From Methylotetracoccus oryzae (GTDB lineage Bacteria; Pseudomonadota; Gammaproteobacteria; Methylococcales; Methylococcaceae): DNA of 64,000 nt. The notes beneath the pieces were generated by a model, which saw nothing but the letters and a program-made list of their open reading frames with translations, did no database searches and was not told where the DNA came from. Shown piece after piece: positions 25,460 through 33,943 of this stretch (positions are counted from its first letter, which is position 1; each line of letters begins with the position of its first letter). The translations under genes were made by a program, and so were the position numbers. The stretch lies in contig NZ_SRSH01000008.1 in the NCBI RefSeq assembly GCF_006175985.1, forward strand, positions 62,001-126,000. Reading direction: 5' to 3'.

Positions 25460-26755
25460 TCAGATCTGCATCTGGAAACCCAGCGAAATGGCCGTGGCGT
25501 TGTTGCCGGTTGCGGTGGTCGTGTAATCCAGTCCTTTGGTCAGCAGGCTGCCGTATTGTCCCAGCAGGGAAATACGCAGGTTGTGGCCATCGATGACATA
25601 GTTCACGCCGCCTTCGAACATGTTGCGATCCGGGCTGTTGATCGGCGCGACCTCGACATACCGCACATACGGCTGGAACTGCCCGATCCAGACCTTGTTC
25701 GGGATCAGATACATCAGGCTGGTGTCGATCGCGTTACCTTCGAACATCGGGAACGAGTTCGCGTAGCCATTGGCCTTGTCGGCCAGGCGCGCCGCCATGT
25801 CGTACCCGTGGATGCCGTAGTTCTTGTACTCCCCGTTGAAGGTGATGACACCCGAGTCGCCTTTGTCGAAAGGCATCTCGAACAGGAGATCCACCGAGGT
25901 GGCACGCAGGTTGCCGGGGTTGAGCCGGTTGCCGGCGCCTTCCTCCTGGTATTGGTTGCTGGCCGCGAGTGTCAGGATGTCGCCGCCTTTACCGTAATAG
26001 GTGCCCGAGGTGTAGTAAGCGGGATTCTTCTCGACGTCGAGGAAGTTGTAGGCGACACGCTGCGCGTACAGCAGATTGGCATCGTGGTTGGCGCCGCCAT
26101 TCAAGCCATTGAAGAACCCGAAGGCATACTTGAGGCGCTTCTCGTAGAACTCGCCCCAGGCGGTTACGCCGTCATCACGGCCGAATGAACCGGCGGAGAT
26201 ACCGCCGCCCGCGAACACCGGGAAGAAATCGGCCGAGATGAAGGGCGTGCCGGTGATGAAGCCGTTCTGCGAGGAATCGCCTGCCGAAGCGAAGGGCATA
26301 TAGGTCGGAGAAAAGAACGGTCCGTTCATCTCTCGCCGCTCGGCCGGAACCAGCATGCGGCCGACCCAGACATTGAACAGGGGATGCACATCGAATTTGG
26401 CGATGGCGTCGAGCACGCGGACTTCGCCCCCGTCGTTACAGGTCTGGCAATCGGTGTTGAACTCCAGTTTGAAGTATTCGTGCAACTGCGCATTCAAATA
26501 GATACGCATGTTGTCGATGTTGAAGTTGTTCGATGACTTGTTGTCGGTGAGCCCGGACCCACCCGACAGCGAACTGAAACTGGTCCTTAGCCCCAAGCCG
26601 ATACTGATCCACTTGGTGTCGTCAATCTTGAATGTGGCGCCGGCCTGTGAGGTCGGCGAGTGTCCCAGCGATGCCACGGCCAACGCTGCCGACAGCAGCG
26701 CCGTCGGCTTCATCCGCTCTCTGATTGATGCGCCGAAGTATCGGACTTTGGTCAT
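25460..26755 (-). CDS. Outer-membrane porin at the head of the urt operon (FmdC-like position)
   Basis: A 431-residue protein with signal peptide and a beta-barrel pattern throughout, ending NNATAISLGFQMQI, with alternating hydrophobic residues at the C-terminus. Residues GVTAWGEFYEKRLKYAFGFFNGL and LNPGNLRATSVDLLFEMPF are typical of phosphate/anion-type short-chain porins. In Methylophilus methylotrophus a porin (FmdC) precedes the amide/urea transporter genes fmdDEF, so passage of urea or amides through the outer membrane is a reasonable inference. ATG 26755 has AAGGGG eight bases upstream; ATG 26713 is the alternative and gives a more usual signal peptide. Confidence 0.82.
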   Translation of the reverse strand: MTKVRYFGASIRERMKPTALLSAALAVASLGHSPTSQAGATFKIDDTKWISIGLGLRTSFSSLSGGSGLTDNKSSNNFNIDNMRIYLNAQLHEYFKLEFNTDCQTCNDGGEVRVLDAIAKFDVHPLFNVWVGRMLVPAERREMNGPFFSPTYMPFASAGDSSQNGFITGTPFISADFFPVFAGGGISAGSFGRDDGVTAWGEFYEKRLKYAFGFFNGLNGGANHDANLLYAQRVAYNFLDVEKNPAYYTSGTYYGKGGDILTLAASNQYQEEGAGNRLNPGNLRATSVDLLFEMPFDKGDSGVITFNGEYKNYGIHGYDMAARLADKANGYANSFPMFEGNAIDTSLMYLIPNKVWIGQFQPYVRYVEVAPINSPDRNMFEGGVNYVIDGHNLRISLLGQYGSLLTKGLDYTTTATGNNATAISLGFQMQI

Positions 26756-26879
26756 TGCGATAACCCCTTGGTGGACAGATTGACAGTCAGTGCTGAACCC
26801 AGAACGGAACCCGCTTCGAGAAGCCGTCCGGCGTCGGAAGGCACCGGAAGGAATGTACCGATACGGGTTTAAGTCTTTG

Positions 26880-26908
26880 TTCGTACGGGGCTAATTAGAG
26901 TTTGGCAA
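26880..26908 (-). promoter_or_regulatory. Candidate sigma-70 promoter for porin-urtABCDE
   Basis: On the minus strand: TTGCCA (five of six to the -35), 17 bases, TACGAA (three of six to the -10). The weak -10 fits a promoter that needs an activator. Transcription would start near 26873, giving a leader of about 120 bases. Confidence 0.4.
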
Positions 26909-26921
26909 CGGGCGCCGCTCA

Positions 26922-26939
26922 ATACGTCAAATGACGTAT
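26922..26939. promoter_or_regulatory. 18-bp perfect palindrome, candidate operator upstream of the porin/urt promoter
   Basis: ATACGTCA-AA-TGACGTAT: 8-base arms around a 2-base centre. Its near edge lies 13 bases upstream of the candidate -35, with its centre about 57 bases before the predicted transcription start, the position expected for an activator site. Two-fold symmetry of this size suits dimeric LuxR/NarL-type response regulators, and one is encoded at 31789. Confidence 0.55.
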
Positions 26940-27131
26940 GGGAGACGGTATCGGCATGGTGTCCAATACACGGCTACTTGCTGCGAGGCGGTGGCGCGAA
27001 GGCGCTCCTTCCCGGGATTGAGGTCGCGGGAAGGAACGCCACGGACTTCGCGTGACCCCGATCCGGGAACGGCTCGAATCGTGCTGGCGCAGGTCATGGC
27101 TGTTGCGTGAACATCAAAGAAGAGAGTGCTT

Positions 27132-27998
27132 ATGCGTGCAATTCCTCCGCTGCTTTCGGCGATCGTCCTGACGTCCTGTGCGACGGGGAACCGACCTGAG
27201 GGCATGATCCCGCTGCCCAACTCCGTCAGGAGTATTCGCCTGCAATTGACTTCCGAGCAGCTGGGGCCCGCGTCCGGACTGGGCCGGACCCGCGAGCTTT
27301 CCGCGGCCATTGGCCGCAATCTGCGATCTCACGGCTACCCGGTTTACGACGATGACCCTGTCCGGGGCGGCCATGCCGCGTACACGCACGTAATGGGGGC
27401 GCGCGTCTCGGCGCCCGAGAAGCGCAGCACCCCGCCGGGGCTGTCTTTTACCTTCGGCAGCTCCGATCCGCGCGCGCTCGATTTCCAGAAAGCGGACGTG
27501 GTGTCGATCACCTGCCTGCTGGGCTCCGTCGAGAAGCCAGACGAGGCGGTCACCTTGAAAGGCGATTTCGCGCTGGAAGTGGGGCTCGGCAACTGGCTCC
27601 AGGCGCGCCGCGCGCCCGCCTCGATGGCGTTCTATACCGATCGTATCGGCACGGTTTGTCTGAATCTGCTGGCCAATCTGGGAATCCTGAAGGCGCCCAC
27701 GCCCGAGAGTGCGACCCAGGCGCCCTGGACGCCCGAGGTGCGGGTCGAGGTCCGCGACAAGCCGGGTAGCGTTGATGACGACGTTCTGCCCTGGGTTTCA
27801 TCCCCGGCTCCCACCGCAACGGCCGAGCCCACCCCGGGGCCGGTCAAACAGGCCGCCGTGCCGGCGGCGACACCCGTACCGGCCCCCGATGATGTCAAGA
27901 CCGAGGTCCGGACACCGCAGATCAGCGATCGCAAGCAGGTCGTCATCCACAGCCGCGGCAACCCGGTCATCCTCGAGTTCGGCTACGAGCGCAGGTAA
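27132..27998 (+). CDS. Lipoprotein of unknown function
   Basis: A 288-residue protein with a short lipoprotein signal and lipobox LTSC at residues 14-17. Residues ~35-180 form an alpha/beta domain (TRELSAAIGRNLRSHGYPVYDDDP... YTHVMGARVS...) that recalls outer-membrane lipoproteins which oligomerise or bind peptidoglycan, but I cannot name the family. The C-terminal ~80 residues are Pro/Ala/Val-rich and low in complexity. ATG 27132 is preferred over GTG 27126 because an AGAGAG precedes it at the right distance. Confidence 0.65.
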   Translation: MRAIPPLLSAIVLTSCATGNRPEGMIPLPNSVRSIRLQLTSEQLGPASGLGRTRELSAAIGRNLRSHGYPVYDDDPVRGGHAAYTHVMGARVSAPEKRSTPPGLSFTFGSSDPRALDFQKADVVSITCLLGSVEKPDEAVTLKGDFALEVGLGNWLQARRAPASMAFYTDRIGTVCLNLLANLGILKAPTPESATQAPWTPEVRVEVRDKPGSVDDDVLPWVSSPAPTATAEPTPGPVKQAAVPAATPVPAPDDVKTEVRTPQISDRKQVVIHSRGNPVILEFGYERR

Positions 27999-28116
27999 GC
28001 CCATCGTCCGGGGCGGGTGCGTTTTCCGGTCGCCTCAGCCGAGCGGCTGAACCGGTTTGGTGCGTATCGGGAGGTTCCCTGACCTGGGGTAGTGCAGGAC
28101 CTGAGAGTGCGGGCCA

Positions 28117-28141
28117 GCGGCGACGCCCGGGGAGTCGCCGC
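28117..28141 (+). terminator. G+C-rich hairpin after the lipoprotein gene
   Basis: Arms GCGGCGAC and GTCGCCGC with a 9-base loop, 118 bases after the lipoprotein stop. It could end that transcript; no T-run is seen. Confidence 0.35.
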
Positions 28142-28253
28142 CGCGAGAGTCTGGGCAAACTCAGCCGGCTATTTGTTGAGTCAGTGACTGGGGTTTGGAT
28201 CGGGCGCGGGGCCGATAGCGTCGCCAGGACGGTCGCGGGCCTGTAACTTGCTT

Positions 28254-28268
28254 GCCACAAATTGTGGC
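28254..28268. promoter_or_regulatory. 15-bp palindrome upstream of the hybrid kinase
   Basis: GCCACAA-A-TTGTGGC, perfect 7-base arms around one base, 135 bases before the kinase start. Unlike the 26922 palindrome in sequence, so a different protein would be expected to bind. Confidence 0.35.
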
Positions 28269-28402
28269 GACGCTCGCCAGCGCTCAAGCTGCATCATCCG
28301 CCGACGGGCAGAGGTCCGGGGCTTGGGAGCTGACTCAGGCCGGTCAGAACGCCAGCGCCCGGAACGAACCCCCGGCACCATCCACCGTCCAGGAACCTTT
28401 TC

Positions 28403-31400
28403 GTGAGGGTATTCAGCCAGCAGTCCGTAGCCAAAGTCCGCCGCGACTACAACGCCTGGGTCGCGGACGAGACCCTCGAAGATTATGCCCTCCGCTTTGC
28501 ACCGCGTTCGTTCCGCAAATGGTCGGAGTTCAGGGTCGCGAACACGGCCTTCGGCTCCGTTTCATTTCTGGTACTCGAAGCGATCGGCGGTTCGCTGACC
28601 ATCAGCTACGGCTTCACCAATGCCTGCAGCGCCATCCTCGCCGTCGGCCTGATCGTTTTCCTGACCGGGTTGCCGATCGCCTATTACGCGGCGCGGCACA
28701 ACATCGACATGGACTTGCTGACGCGCGGCGCGGGGTTCGGCTATCTGGGGTCCACGATGACCTCGTTGATCTACGCGGCCTTCACTTTCACGCTGTTCGC
28801 GTTGGAAGCGTCGATCATGTCGCTGGCGCTGGAACTCTATTTTCATATCCCCATCGCGCTGGCTCACGTCATCAGCGCCCTGGTGATCATCCCCCTGGTG
28901 GTTTACGGCATCACCAACATCAACCGTCTGCAGTTGTGGACGCAGCCGATCTGGTTGCTGTTGCTCACGCTCCCATTCGTCGCGGTCTTCCTCCGCGAGC
29001 CCGGTGCGCTGCAAGGTCTTGGCGCGTTCGGAGGCCATGGGGAGCACCCGGCGGCATTTGACTGGCTGAAGTTCGGGGCCGCGAGCACCGTGGCGTTCTC
29101 GATGGTGGCGCAGATAGGCGAGCAGATCGACTTCCTGCGCTTTCTGCCGGACAAGACGCGGAACAACCGCTGGCGCTGGTGGGCCGCGACCATCATCGCG
29201 GGTCCCGGCTGGATCGTGTTCGGCATCATCCGCCAGTTGGGTGGGGCGTTTCTGGCCTACCTGGCGATACAGCACGGCGTGAGCCCGGATCATGCACACG
29301 AACCCAGCCAGATGTACCTGATCGCCTACGGCTTCGTATTCGCCAATCCCCAGATCGCGCTGACGGCGACCGCGGCGCTGGTGGTGGTCTCACAGATCAA
29401 GATCAATGTCACCAACGCTTATGCAGGTTCGCTGGCATGGTCGAACTTCTTCTCGCGCCTGACCCATAGCCATCCAGGTCGCGTGGTGTGGCTGGTGTTC
29501 AACGTCGCCATCGCACTGTTGCTGATGGAGTTGGGCGTCTTCGGTGCGCTGGAGCGAGTGCTTGGCCTGTTCTCGAACGTCGCGATCGCCTGGATCGGTG
29601 CCCTGGTGGCAGACCTGGTCGTCAACAAGCCCCTCGGTCTCAGTCCCTCCGGGCTCGAATTCAAACGGGCTTATCTGCCCGACATCAATCCGGTCGGCGT
29701 CGTGTCGATGCTGTCTGCGTCCGCCCTGTCGATCGTTGCTTACCTCGGATTGTTCGGTGAAATCCCCCAGGCATTCTCCGCGTTCATTGCCCTGGGTACG
29801 GCGTTTGCGCTGGCTCCGGTCATCGCGAAACTGACGCGTGGCCGCTACTACCTCGCACGCGACCGGAGTCACTGGGGGGCGGCCAGCCCGGAGGCTGCCT
29901 GCTGCATCTGTGGTAACCAGTTCGAAGCCGAGGACAAGGCCTATTGTCCGGCTTACCAAGGTACGATCTGTTCGCTGTGCTGTACGCTGGATGCCCGCTG
30001 CCGCGATGCCTGCAAACCCGGTGCGCGACTGGAAGACCTGTTGCGCCGCTTGGGAGAGCGCTGGCTTCCGAGACGCTTTTCGCCAGAGTTCAAGTATCGC
30101 CTGAGCCAGTTCCTGATGCTCTATCCCATTCTGGCCGGCACGATGGGTCTGTTCATCGGCGTCATCTACTATCAGGACATACTGGCTTTGGCCGACCGGC
30201 AGGGTACGTCGGTCTCCTTGCTCTACAGCAACTTCATCAAGGTCTACTCGTCCTTGCTGGTGTTCCTGGGACTCGGCGCCTGGTGGCTGGTACTGAACAA
30301 TGAGAGCCGGCGCGTGGCCCAGGAGGAATCCAATCGCCAAACGGGGCGTTTGCTGCGGGAGATCGACGAGCACCGCAAGACCGATGCGGAGTTGCAGCAG
30401 GCCCGACAACTGGCTGACCGCTCAAACCAGGCCAAGAGCCGGTTTCTCAGCGATATGAGTCACGAAATCCGCACGCCCTTGAACAGCATCCTGGGCTATG
30501 CCCAATTGCTCAAGAAGGACCCGCGCATACCAGAACACCGTCGCGATGCGGTGGAAATCATCGGGCGGAGCGGTGAACACCTGTCGCGCCTGGTCGACGA
30601 CATTCTGGACATTGCGCGCATCGAAGCCCGGAAATTCGAGCTGAAGCGTAGCGTGTTCGATTTTCCGGCGTTGATCGAGCAACTGGTGCGCATGTTCAAG
30701 CCGATGGCTGAAGCCAAGGGTCTGGCCTTCCGGTGTCAGATCGTCGACCCCTTGCCGCGCCGGATACGGGGGGACGAGAAGCGGGTCGGACAGATTCTGA
30801 TCAACCTCCTCAGCAACGCCGTGAAATTCACGGCTTCGGGGGAAGTCCTGCTGCGGATCGGCTGCACTGGGGAAGTGGTGACGATACACGTCGTGGACAC
30901 GGGCGAGGGGATTCCGCACGATCAGTTCGAAGTGATCTTCGAACCGTTCAAGCGCTTGAATAGCCAACACGGGAATGCCGCTTCCGGTACCGGCCTCGGG
31001 CTCACCATCAGCAAGATCTTCGCGGAGATCATGGGCGGTGAACTCAGCGTGCAAAGCGATGTCGGCCAAGGCACGACCTTTTCGCTGAAACTGTTTCTGC
31101 CCTGCGTCGAACACTATGGCGAGCCGGAGCAGGAGGCCGCCGTCGTGGGCTATGCCGGCCGGCGCCAACGTATTCTGATCGTGGATGATCAGGCGGAGCA
31201 TCGGGCTCTGCTCCGTTCCATCCTGACCCCCCTGGGTTTCGTGTTGAGTGAGGCGGCGTCCGGAGCCGATTGCCTGGTCCAGGCCTGCCGCGACAGACCG
31301 GACCTCATTTTGCTCGATCTGGTGCTGAACGACCTGCACGGTGTCGAGGTGGCCCGCCGCTTGCGAAGCTCGGGGAACAAGATGCCGATCATTGTCGTCA

Positions 31401-31786
31401 GTGCCAACGCGTACCAGAGCGACCGCCGTGAGGCGATCTCGGCTGGATGCGACGATTTCATCGCGAAGCCGATCCAGATTCGCGAACTCCTGTGTCAGAT
31501 CAAGTTGCACCTCAACCTGGACTGGATGGCCGAGTCCGACGCCTTGGTAGACATCCCTTCAAGCGTGAGTGCGCAGGCGTGGGAGGAACCCATGCTCATG
31601 CCCAATTCGATCCAGTTGGCCAAGTTGGCGGCCGACGCGCGAATCGGTGACCTCCGCGCGCTGACGGAACGTCTGCGCGTGCTCGCCTCCGACGATGCCC
31701 GGTATGTGCCCTTCGTCAACCGCGTCCAGAGCTTCGCGAAGGAATTTCGGTTGGGTGACATCAAACGTTTCCTCAACGGCGGCTGA
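28403..31786 (+). CDS. NCS1-type transporter fused to hybrid histidine kinase and receiver
   Basis: An 1127-residue membrane sensor. Residues ~1-490 form an NCS1-family (purine/cytosine/hydantoin permease) domain with about 12 helices. Residues 500-537 hold nine cysteines (CC, C, C, CxxCC, C, C), perhaps a metal or Fe-S site. Two more helices (~570-620) and a coiled coil lead to HisKA (phospho-acceptor H687 in SHEIRTPLN), HATPase_c (N box ~799, DTGEGIP, GTGLGL), and a receiver with D972 (LILLDLVLND), then a short tail. The NCS1 part probably senses, or transports and senses, a nitrogen compound. GTG start with AGGAA upstream. The cognate regulator follows 2 bases later. Confidence 0.9.
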   Translation: MRVFSQQSVAKVRRDYNAWVADETLEDYALRFAPRSFRKWSEFRVANTAFGSVSFLVLEAIGGSLTISYGFTNACSAILAVGLIVFLTGLPIAYYAARHNIDMDLLTRGAGFGYLGSTMTSLIYAAFTFTLFALEASIMSLALELYFHIPIALAHVISALVIIPLVVYGITNINRLQLWTQPIWLLLLTLPFVAVFLREPGALQGLGAFGGHGEHPAAFDWLKFGAASTVAFSMVAQIGEQIDFLRFLPDKTRNNRWRWWAATIIAGPGWIVFGIIRQLGGAFLAYLAIQHGVSPDHAHEPSQMYLIAYGFVFANPQIALTATAALVVVSQIKINVTNAYAGSLAWSNFFSRLTHSHPGRVVWLVFNVAIALLLMELGVFGALERVLGLFSNVAIAWIGALVADLVVNKPLGLSPSGLEFKRAYLPDINPVGVVSMLSASALSIVAYLGLFGEIPQAFSAFIALGTAFALAPVIAKLTRGRYYLARDRSHWGAASPEAACCICGNQFEAEDKAYCPAYQGTICSLCCTLDARCRDACKPGARLEDLLRRLGERWLPRRFSPEFKYRLSQFLMLYPILAGTMGLFIGVIYYQDILALADRQGTSVSLLYSNFIKVYSSLLVFLGLGAWWLVLNNESRRVAQEESNRQTGRLLREIDEHRKTDAELQQARQLADRSNQAKSRFLSDMSHEIRTPLNSILGYAQLLKKDPRIPEHRRDAVEIIGRSGEHLSRLVDDILDIARIEARKFELKRSVFDFPALIEQLVRMFKPMAEAKGLAFRCQIVDPLPRRIRGDEKRVGQILINLLSNAVKFTASGEVLLRIGCTGEVVTIHVVDTGEGIPHDQFEVIFEPFKRLNSQHGNAASGTGLGLTISKIFAEIMGGELSVQSDVGQGTTFSLKLFLPCVEHYGEPEQEAAVVGYAGRRQRILIVDDQAEHRALLRSILTPLGFVLSEAASGADCLVQACRDRPDLILLDLVLNDLHGVEVARRLRSSGNKMPIIVVSANAYQSDRREAISAGCDDFIAKPIQIRELLCQIKLHLNLDWMAESDALVDIPSSVSAQAWEEPMLMPNSIQLAKLAADARIGDLRALTERLRVLASDDARYVPFVNRVQSFAKEFRLGDIKRFLNGG

Positions 31787-31788
31787 GC

Positions 31789-32727
31789 ATGGCCCGTTCG
31801 AACTTCGGCAGCGCCGGCACCGTGATGATCGTCGATGACGTACCCGCCAATCTGGCGTTACTGTCGGATGCGCTGGAAGACGCGGGCTACCGCGTGCTCG
31901 TGGCCACGGACGGGCCGTCCGCGCTGGAGCAGCTGAACTGTGTCAGGCCGGATGTGATCCTGCTCGATGGTGTGATGCCGGGAATGGACGGTTTTGAAGC
32001 CTGTCGGCGTATGAAACTGGATCCGGCCACGCGGGACATACCGATCATTTTCATGACCGCTCTAGGCGAACTTCAGCATTTGCTGCGCGGTTTCGACGAA
32101 GGCGCCATCGATTACATCGTCAAACCGCTCAGAAACGACGAGGTCATTGCGCGTGTCGGTGCTCACGTCGCGCAGGCTCGTATCGCCCGGAGGGCAGAGC
32201 AGGCGCTGGAGTACAACGACTTGGCAGCGGTGGCGATCGACAGGTATGGTCGGATCACCTGGCTGACCCCCTCAGCCCGCTACTGGTTGCGCGCGGTAGC
32301 CGCGGCCCCGGTCGGGGCCGATGAAGCGGATTTTTTCGAGCGTTTGCCGGAGCCGCTGTCGTCCTGGGCACGGCAACAAATCGAGGCAGGCGAAGAGTCC
32401 CCCTTCAGCTTGCGACAGCGCGGCGACCATTTCACGGCCCGTATGGGTGATGGACGGATCGAAGGTGAGCATTTGGTGTTGCTGCAACGGCGTTCGGGCG
32501 AGTGGGACCTGAATTCCGTCAAGGACCGCCTCGGCCTGACCTTCCGCGAGACCGAAGTGCTGATGTGGATCGCCCGCGGGAAAACCAACCGTGACGTCGG
32601 ACAGATACTCGGAAGCAGCCCGCGCACCGTCAACAAGCATCTCGAGCATGTGTTTTACAAACTCGGAGTGGAGACCCGGAGTGCCGCCGTTGCCTTGGTG
32701 TTGGACCAGCTACAGCAGGTCCGGTGA
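31789..32727 (+). CDS. LuxR-type response regulator, partner of the NCS1/histidine kinase
   Basis: A 312-residue regulator: receiver domain at ~10-130 (acidic pair VDD, phospho-acceptor D60 in ILLDGVMPG, Lys in IVKPL), a small PAS-like middle (~150-240, DLAAVAIDRYGRITWLTPSARYW), and a GerE/LuxR helix-turn-helix at ~250-310 (LTFRETEVLMWIARGKTNRDVGQIL, then RTVNKHLEHVFYKLGV). It begins 2 bases after the kinase stop, so the two are co-translated. Its likely target is a palindromic site; the one upstream of the porin/urt operon is a candidate. Confidence 0.92.
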   Translation: MARSNFGSAGTVMIVDDVPANLALLSDALEDAGYRVLVATDGPSALEQLNCVRPDVILLDGVMPGMDGFEACRRMKLDPATRDIPIIFMTALGELQHLLRGFDEGAIDYIVKPLRNDEVIARVGAHVAQARIARRAEQALEYNDLAAVAIDRYGRITWLTPSARYWLRAVAAAPVGADEADFFERLPEPLSSWARQQIEAGEESPFSLRQRGDHFTARMGDGRIEGEHLVLLQRRSGEWDLNSVKDRLGLTFRETEVLMWIARGKTNRDVGQILGSSPRTVNKHLEHVFYKLGVETRSAAVALVLDQLQQVR

Positions 32728-32781
32728 CGTCGTCAAAAGGGCGATCGGCGGCGCGCCGCAGCCGACCGCTCTCGTTTCGAG

Positions 32782-33177
32782 TCACTCGATGACGATGGAA
32801 GGTAGCTTGCCCAACTCGTCCGGCTCGGCCCCGGCCGCCGGGTAGCCGTAGATGAACTGCCCGTAGGCCGGACTCACGTAAGTGACGTTCAAGGCCGCCG
32901 CGGGTCGTTCGCCCAATTGCGGATAGCTATGGATGGCGGGACCGTAGGCCAGGCTCTGGTAGGAAATCTGGGGACTTTCGATCGCCGTCGGGGCAAGTGC
33001 TCCGGCGTACCCGTGTAAACCGAAATTGACCGCGAAGGAGTCATAGAACACTGTGCTTTCCTGCGTGGTCGCCACCGGCGAATTCCGGACGTGCGTATCA
33101 GCGATCGGCGTGGTAGCCGAACACGTGGCCAACAGCGCCAAGATGATTGACTGGCGTTGGTAATTTTGTTTCTTCAT
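32782..33177 (-). CDS. Small secreted repeat protein, unknown function
   Basis: A 131-residue protein with an N-terminal hydrophobic segment (SIILALLATCSATTPIAD), possibly a lipoprotein signal (lipobox-like LLATC). AGGAGA precedes the ATG. The mature part contains three imperfect repeats of about 26 residues, each built around a Tyr/Gly core: FGLHGYAGALAP, YGPAIHSYPQLGERP, YGQFIYGYPAAGAEP. Such Tyr-Gly-Pro repeats suggest an extracellular or outer-surface role. No family recognised. Confidence 0.55.
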   Translation of the reverse strand: MKKQNYQRQSIILALLATCSATTPIADTHVRNSPVATTQESTVFYDSFAVNFGLHGYAGALAPTAIESPQISYQSLAYGPAIHSYPQLGERPAAALNVTYVSPAYGQFIYGYPAAGAEPDELGKLPSIVIE

Positions 33178-33646
33178 TGCACTCTCCTGATGACGGGACC
33201 GTCAACTGGCGCGCCAACGGATTCGACATGCGGGAGACCCCGGCGGTTCCGATGGCAATCCCGAGAACGATGGTGCGTTGCCTTCGAACCGCCGCGAATC
33301 GTCGGCTGAGCCAGCCTGACCGCAAAGGATAGGACAGGCCTTGCGCCCCGCTGGCCGTTCCCGATTGTGGCCCAGGCGTTGCGCGCGGTTGCCGGGGCGT
33401 GTACGCCGGGCGCGAGGGGCTGCACGTCACGAAACCGTAACGCCCGGCGGTTACCGTTACCGGCCGGTCACACGCAGCCGCGGCGTCAGGAATCCAGAGA
33501 TGAAGAGGTCTGCGTCTCCGGCCCGTCCTTGGAAGGGCAGCGCGGGTTCGTTGGGTCCCGACCAGATCCGGGTTGCAACGAGTCCTGCGCGCTATGCCGC
33601 CGCCGGTTTTTCTGGTTTACTCTTACGCGATCCGTACGCTTGAGCT
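33178..33646. other. Divergent intergenic region, no gene seen
   Basis: 469 bases between the repeat protein (minus) and the DUF5132 gene (plus). Short frames on the plus strand have no ribosome binding site or recognisable composition. No strong promoter or hairpin found. Confidence 0.4.
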
Positions 33647-33943
33647 ATGTTGAGCATGCCTAAAATTTCTGAATTGATTCAAAACGATATTGCCCGCGGT
33701 GTCGCGATTGGCGTCGGTGTTGCCGCGGCGGGGGCATTCCTGCTTCCGGCCGTGCGTCCGGTCGCGCGTGCGGTGCTGAAGACCGCGATTCTGTCGTTCG
33801 AGAAGGGGCGCGAGGTCGTTGCCGAGGCTGGGGAAGCCTTTGAGGACATCGTCGCGGAGGTGAAGGCGGAACTGGCATCCGAGCGCCTTGGCGTTGCCGA
33901 ACCGGTCCCCGAGGCGGCAGCCGAGGTGGTTCAGCCGGAATGA
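33647..33943 (+). CDS. DUF5132-like protein
   Basis: A 98-residue protein with a glycine-rich hydrophobic stretch (GVAIGVGVAAAGAFLLP) and a charged amphipathic helix (EKGREVVAEAGEAFEDIVAEVKAELASE), as in DUF5132 proteins. These usually neighbour HMA-domain proteins or heavy-metal P-type ATPases. Its stop overlaps the next gene's ATG (ATGA), so the two are co-translated. Alternative start at 33656. Confidence 0.65.
   Translation: MLSMPKISELIQNDIARGVAIGVGVAAAGAFLLPAVRPVARAVLKTAILSFEKGREVVAEAGEAFEDIVAEVKAELASERLGVAEPVPEAAAEVVQPE

Larger units (their letters stand above)
26756..27131. other. Divergent regulatory region between the porin/urt operon and the lipoprotein gene
   Basis: 376 bases without a gene. 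It contains the 18-bp palindrome at 26922-26939 and a candidate minus-strand promoter at 26880-26908. The plus-strand part (26940-27131) holds no promoter I trust. Confidence 0.6.
27999..28402. other. Leader region upstream of the NCS1/histidine kinase gene
   Basis: 404 bases with no credible gene. Two symmetric elements stand out: a G+C-rich hairpin with 8-base arms (GCGGCGAC / GTCGCCGC) at 28117-28141, and a 15-bp palindrome at 28254-28268. No T-run follows the hairpin. Confidence 0.5.

Noticed and set aside
26898-26925. Possible sigma-54 promoter (TTGGCA region) upstream of the porin/urt operon
   Set aside because: A -24-like TGGCAA is present on the plus strand only, pointing away from the operon, and no GC of the -12 element is at the right distance.
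33341-33663. Plus-strand short frames before the DUF5132 gene
   Set aside because: Overlapping frames with no ribosome site, unusual residue composition and no hydrophobic or domain pattern.
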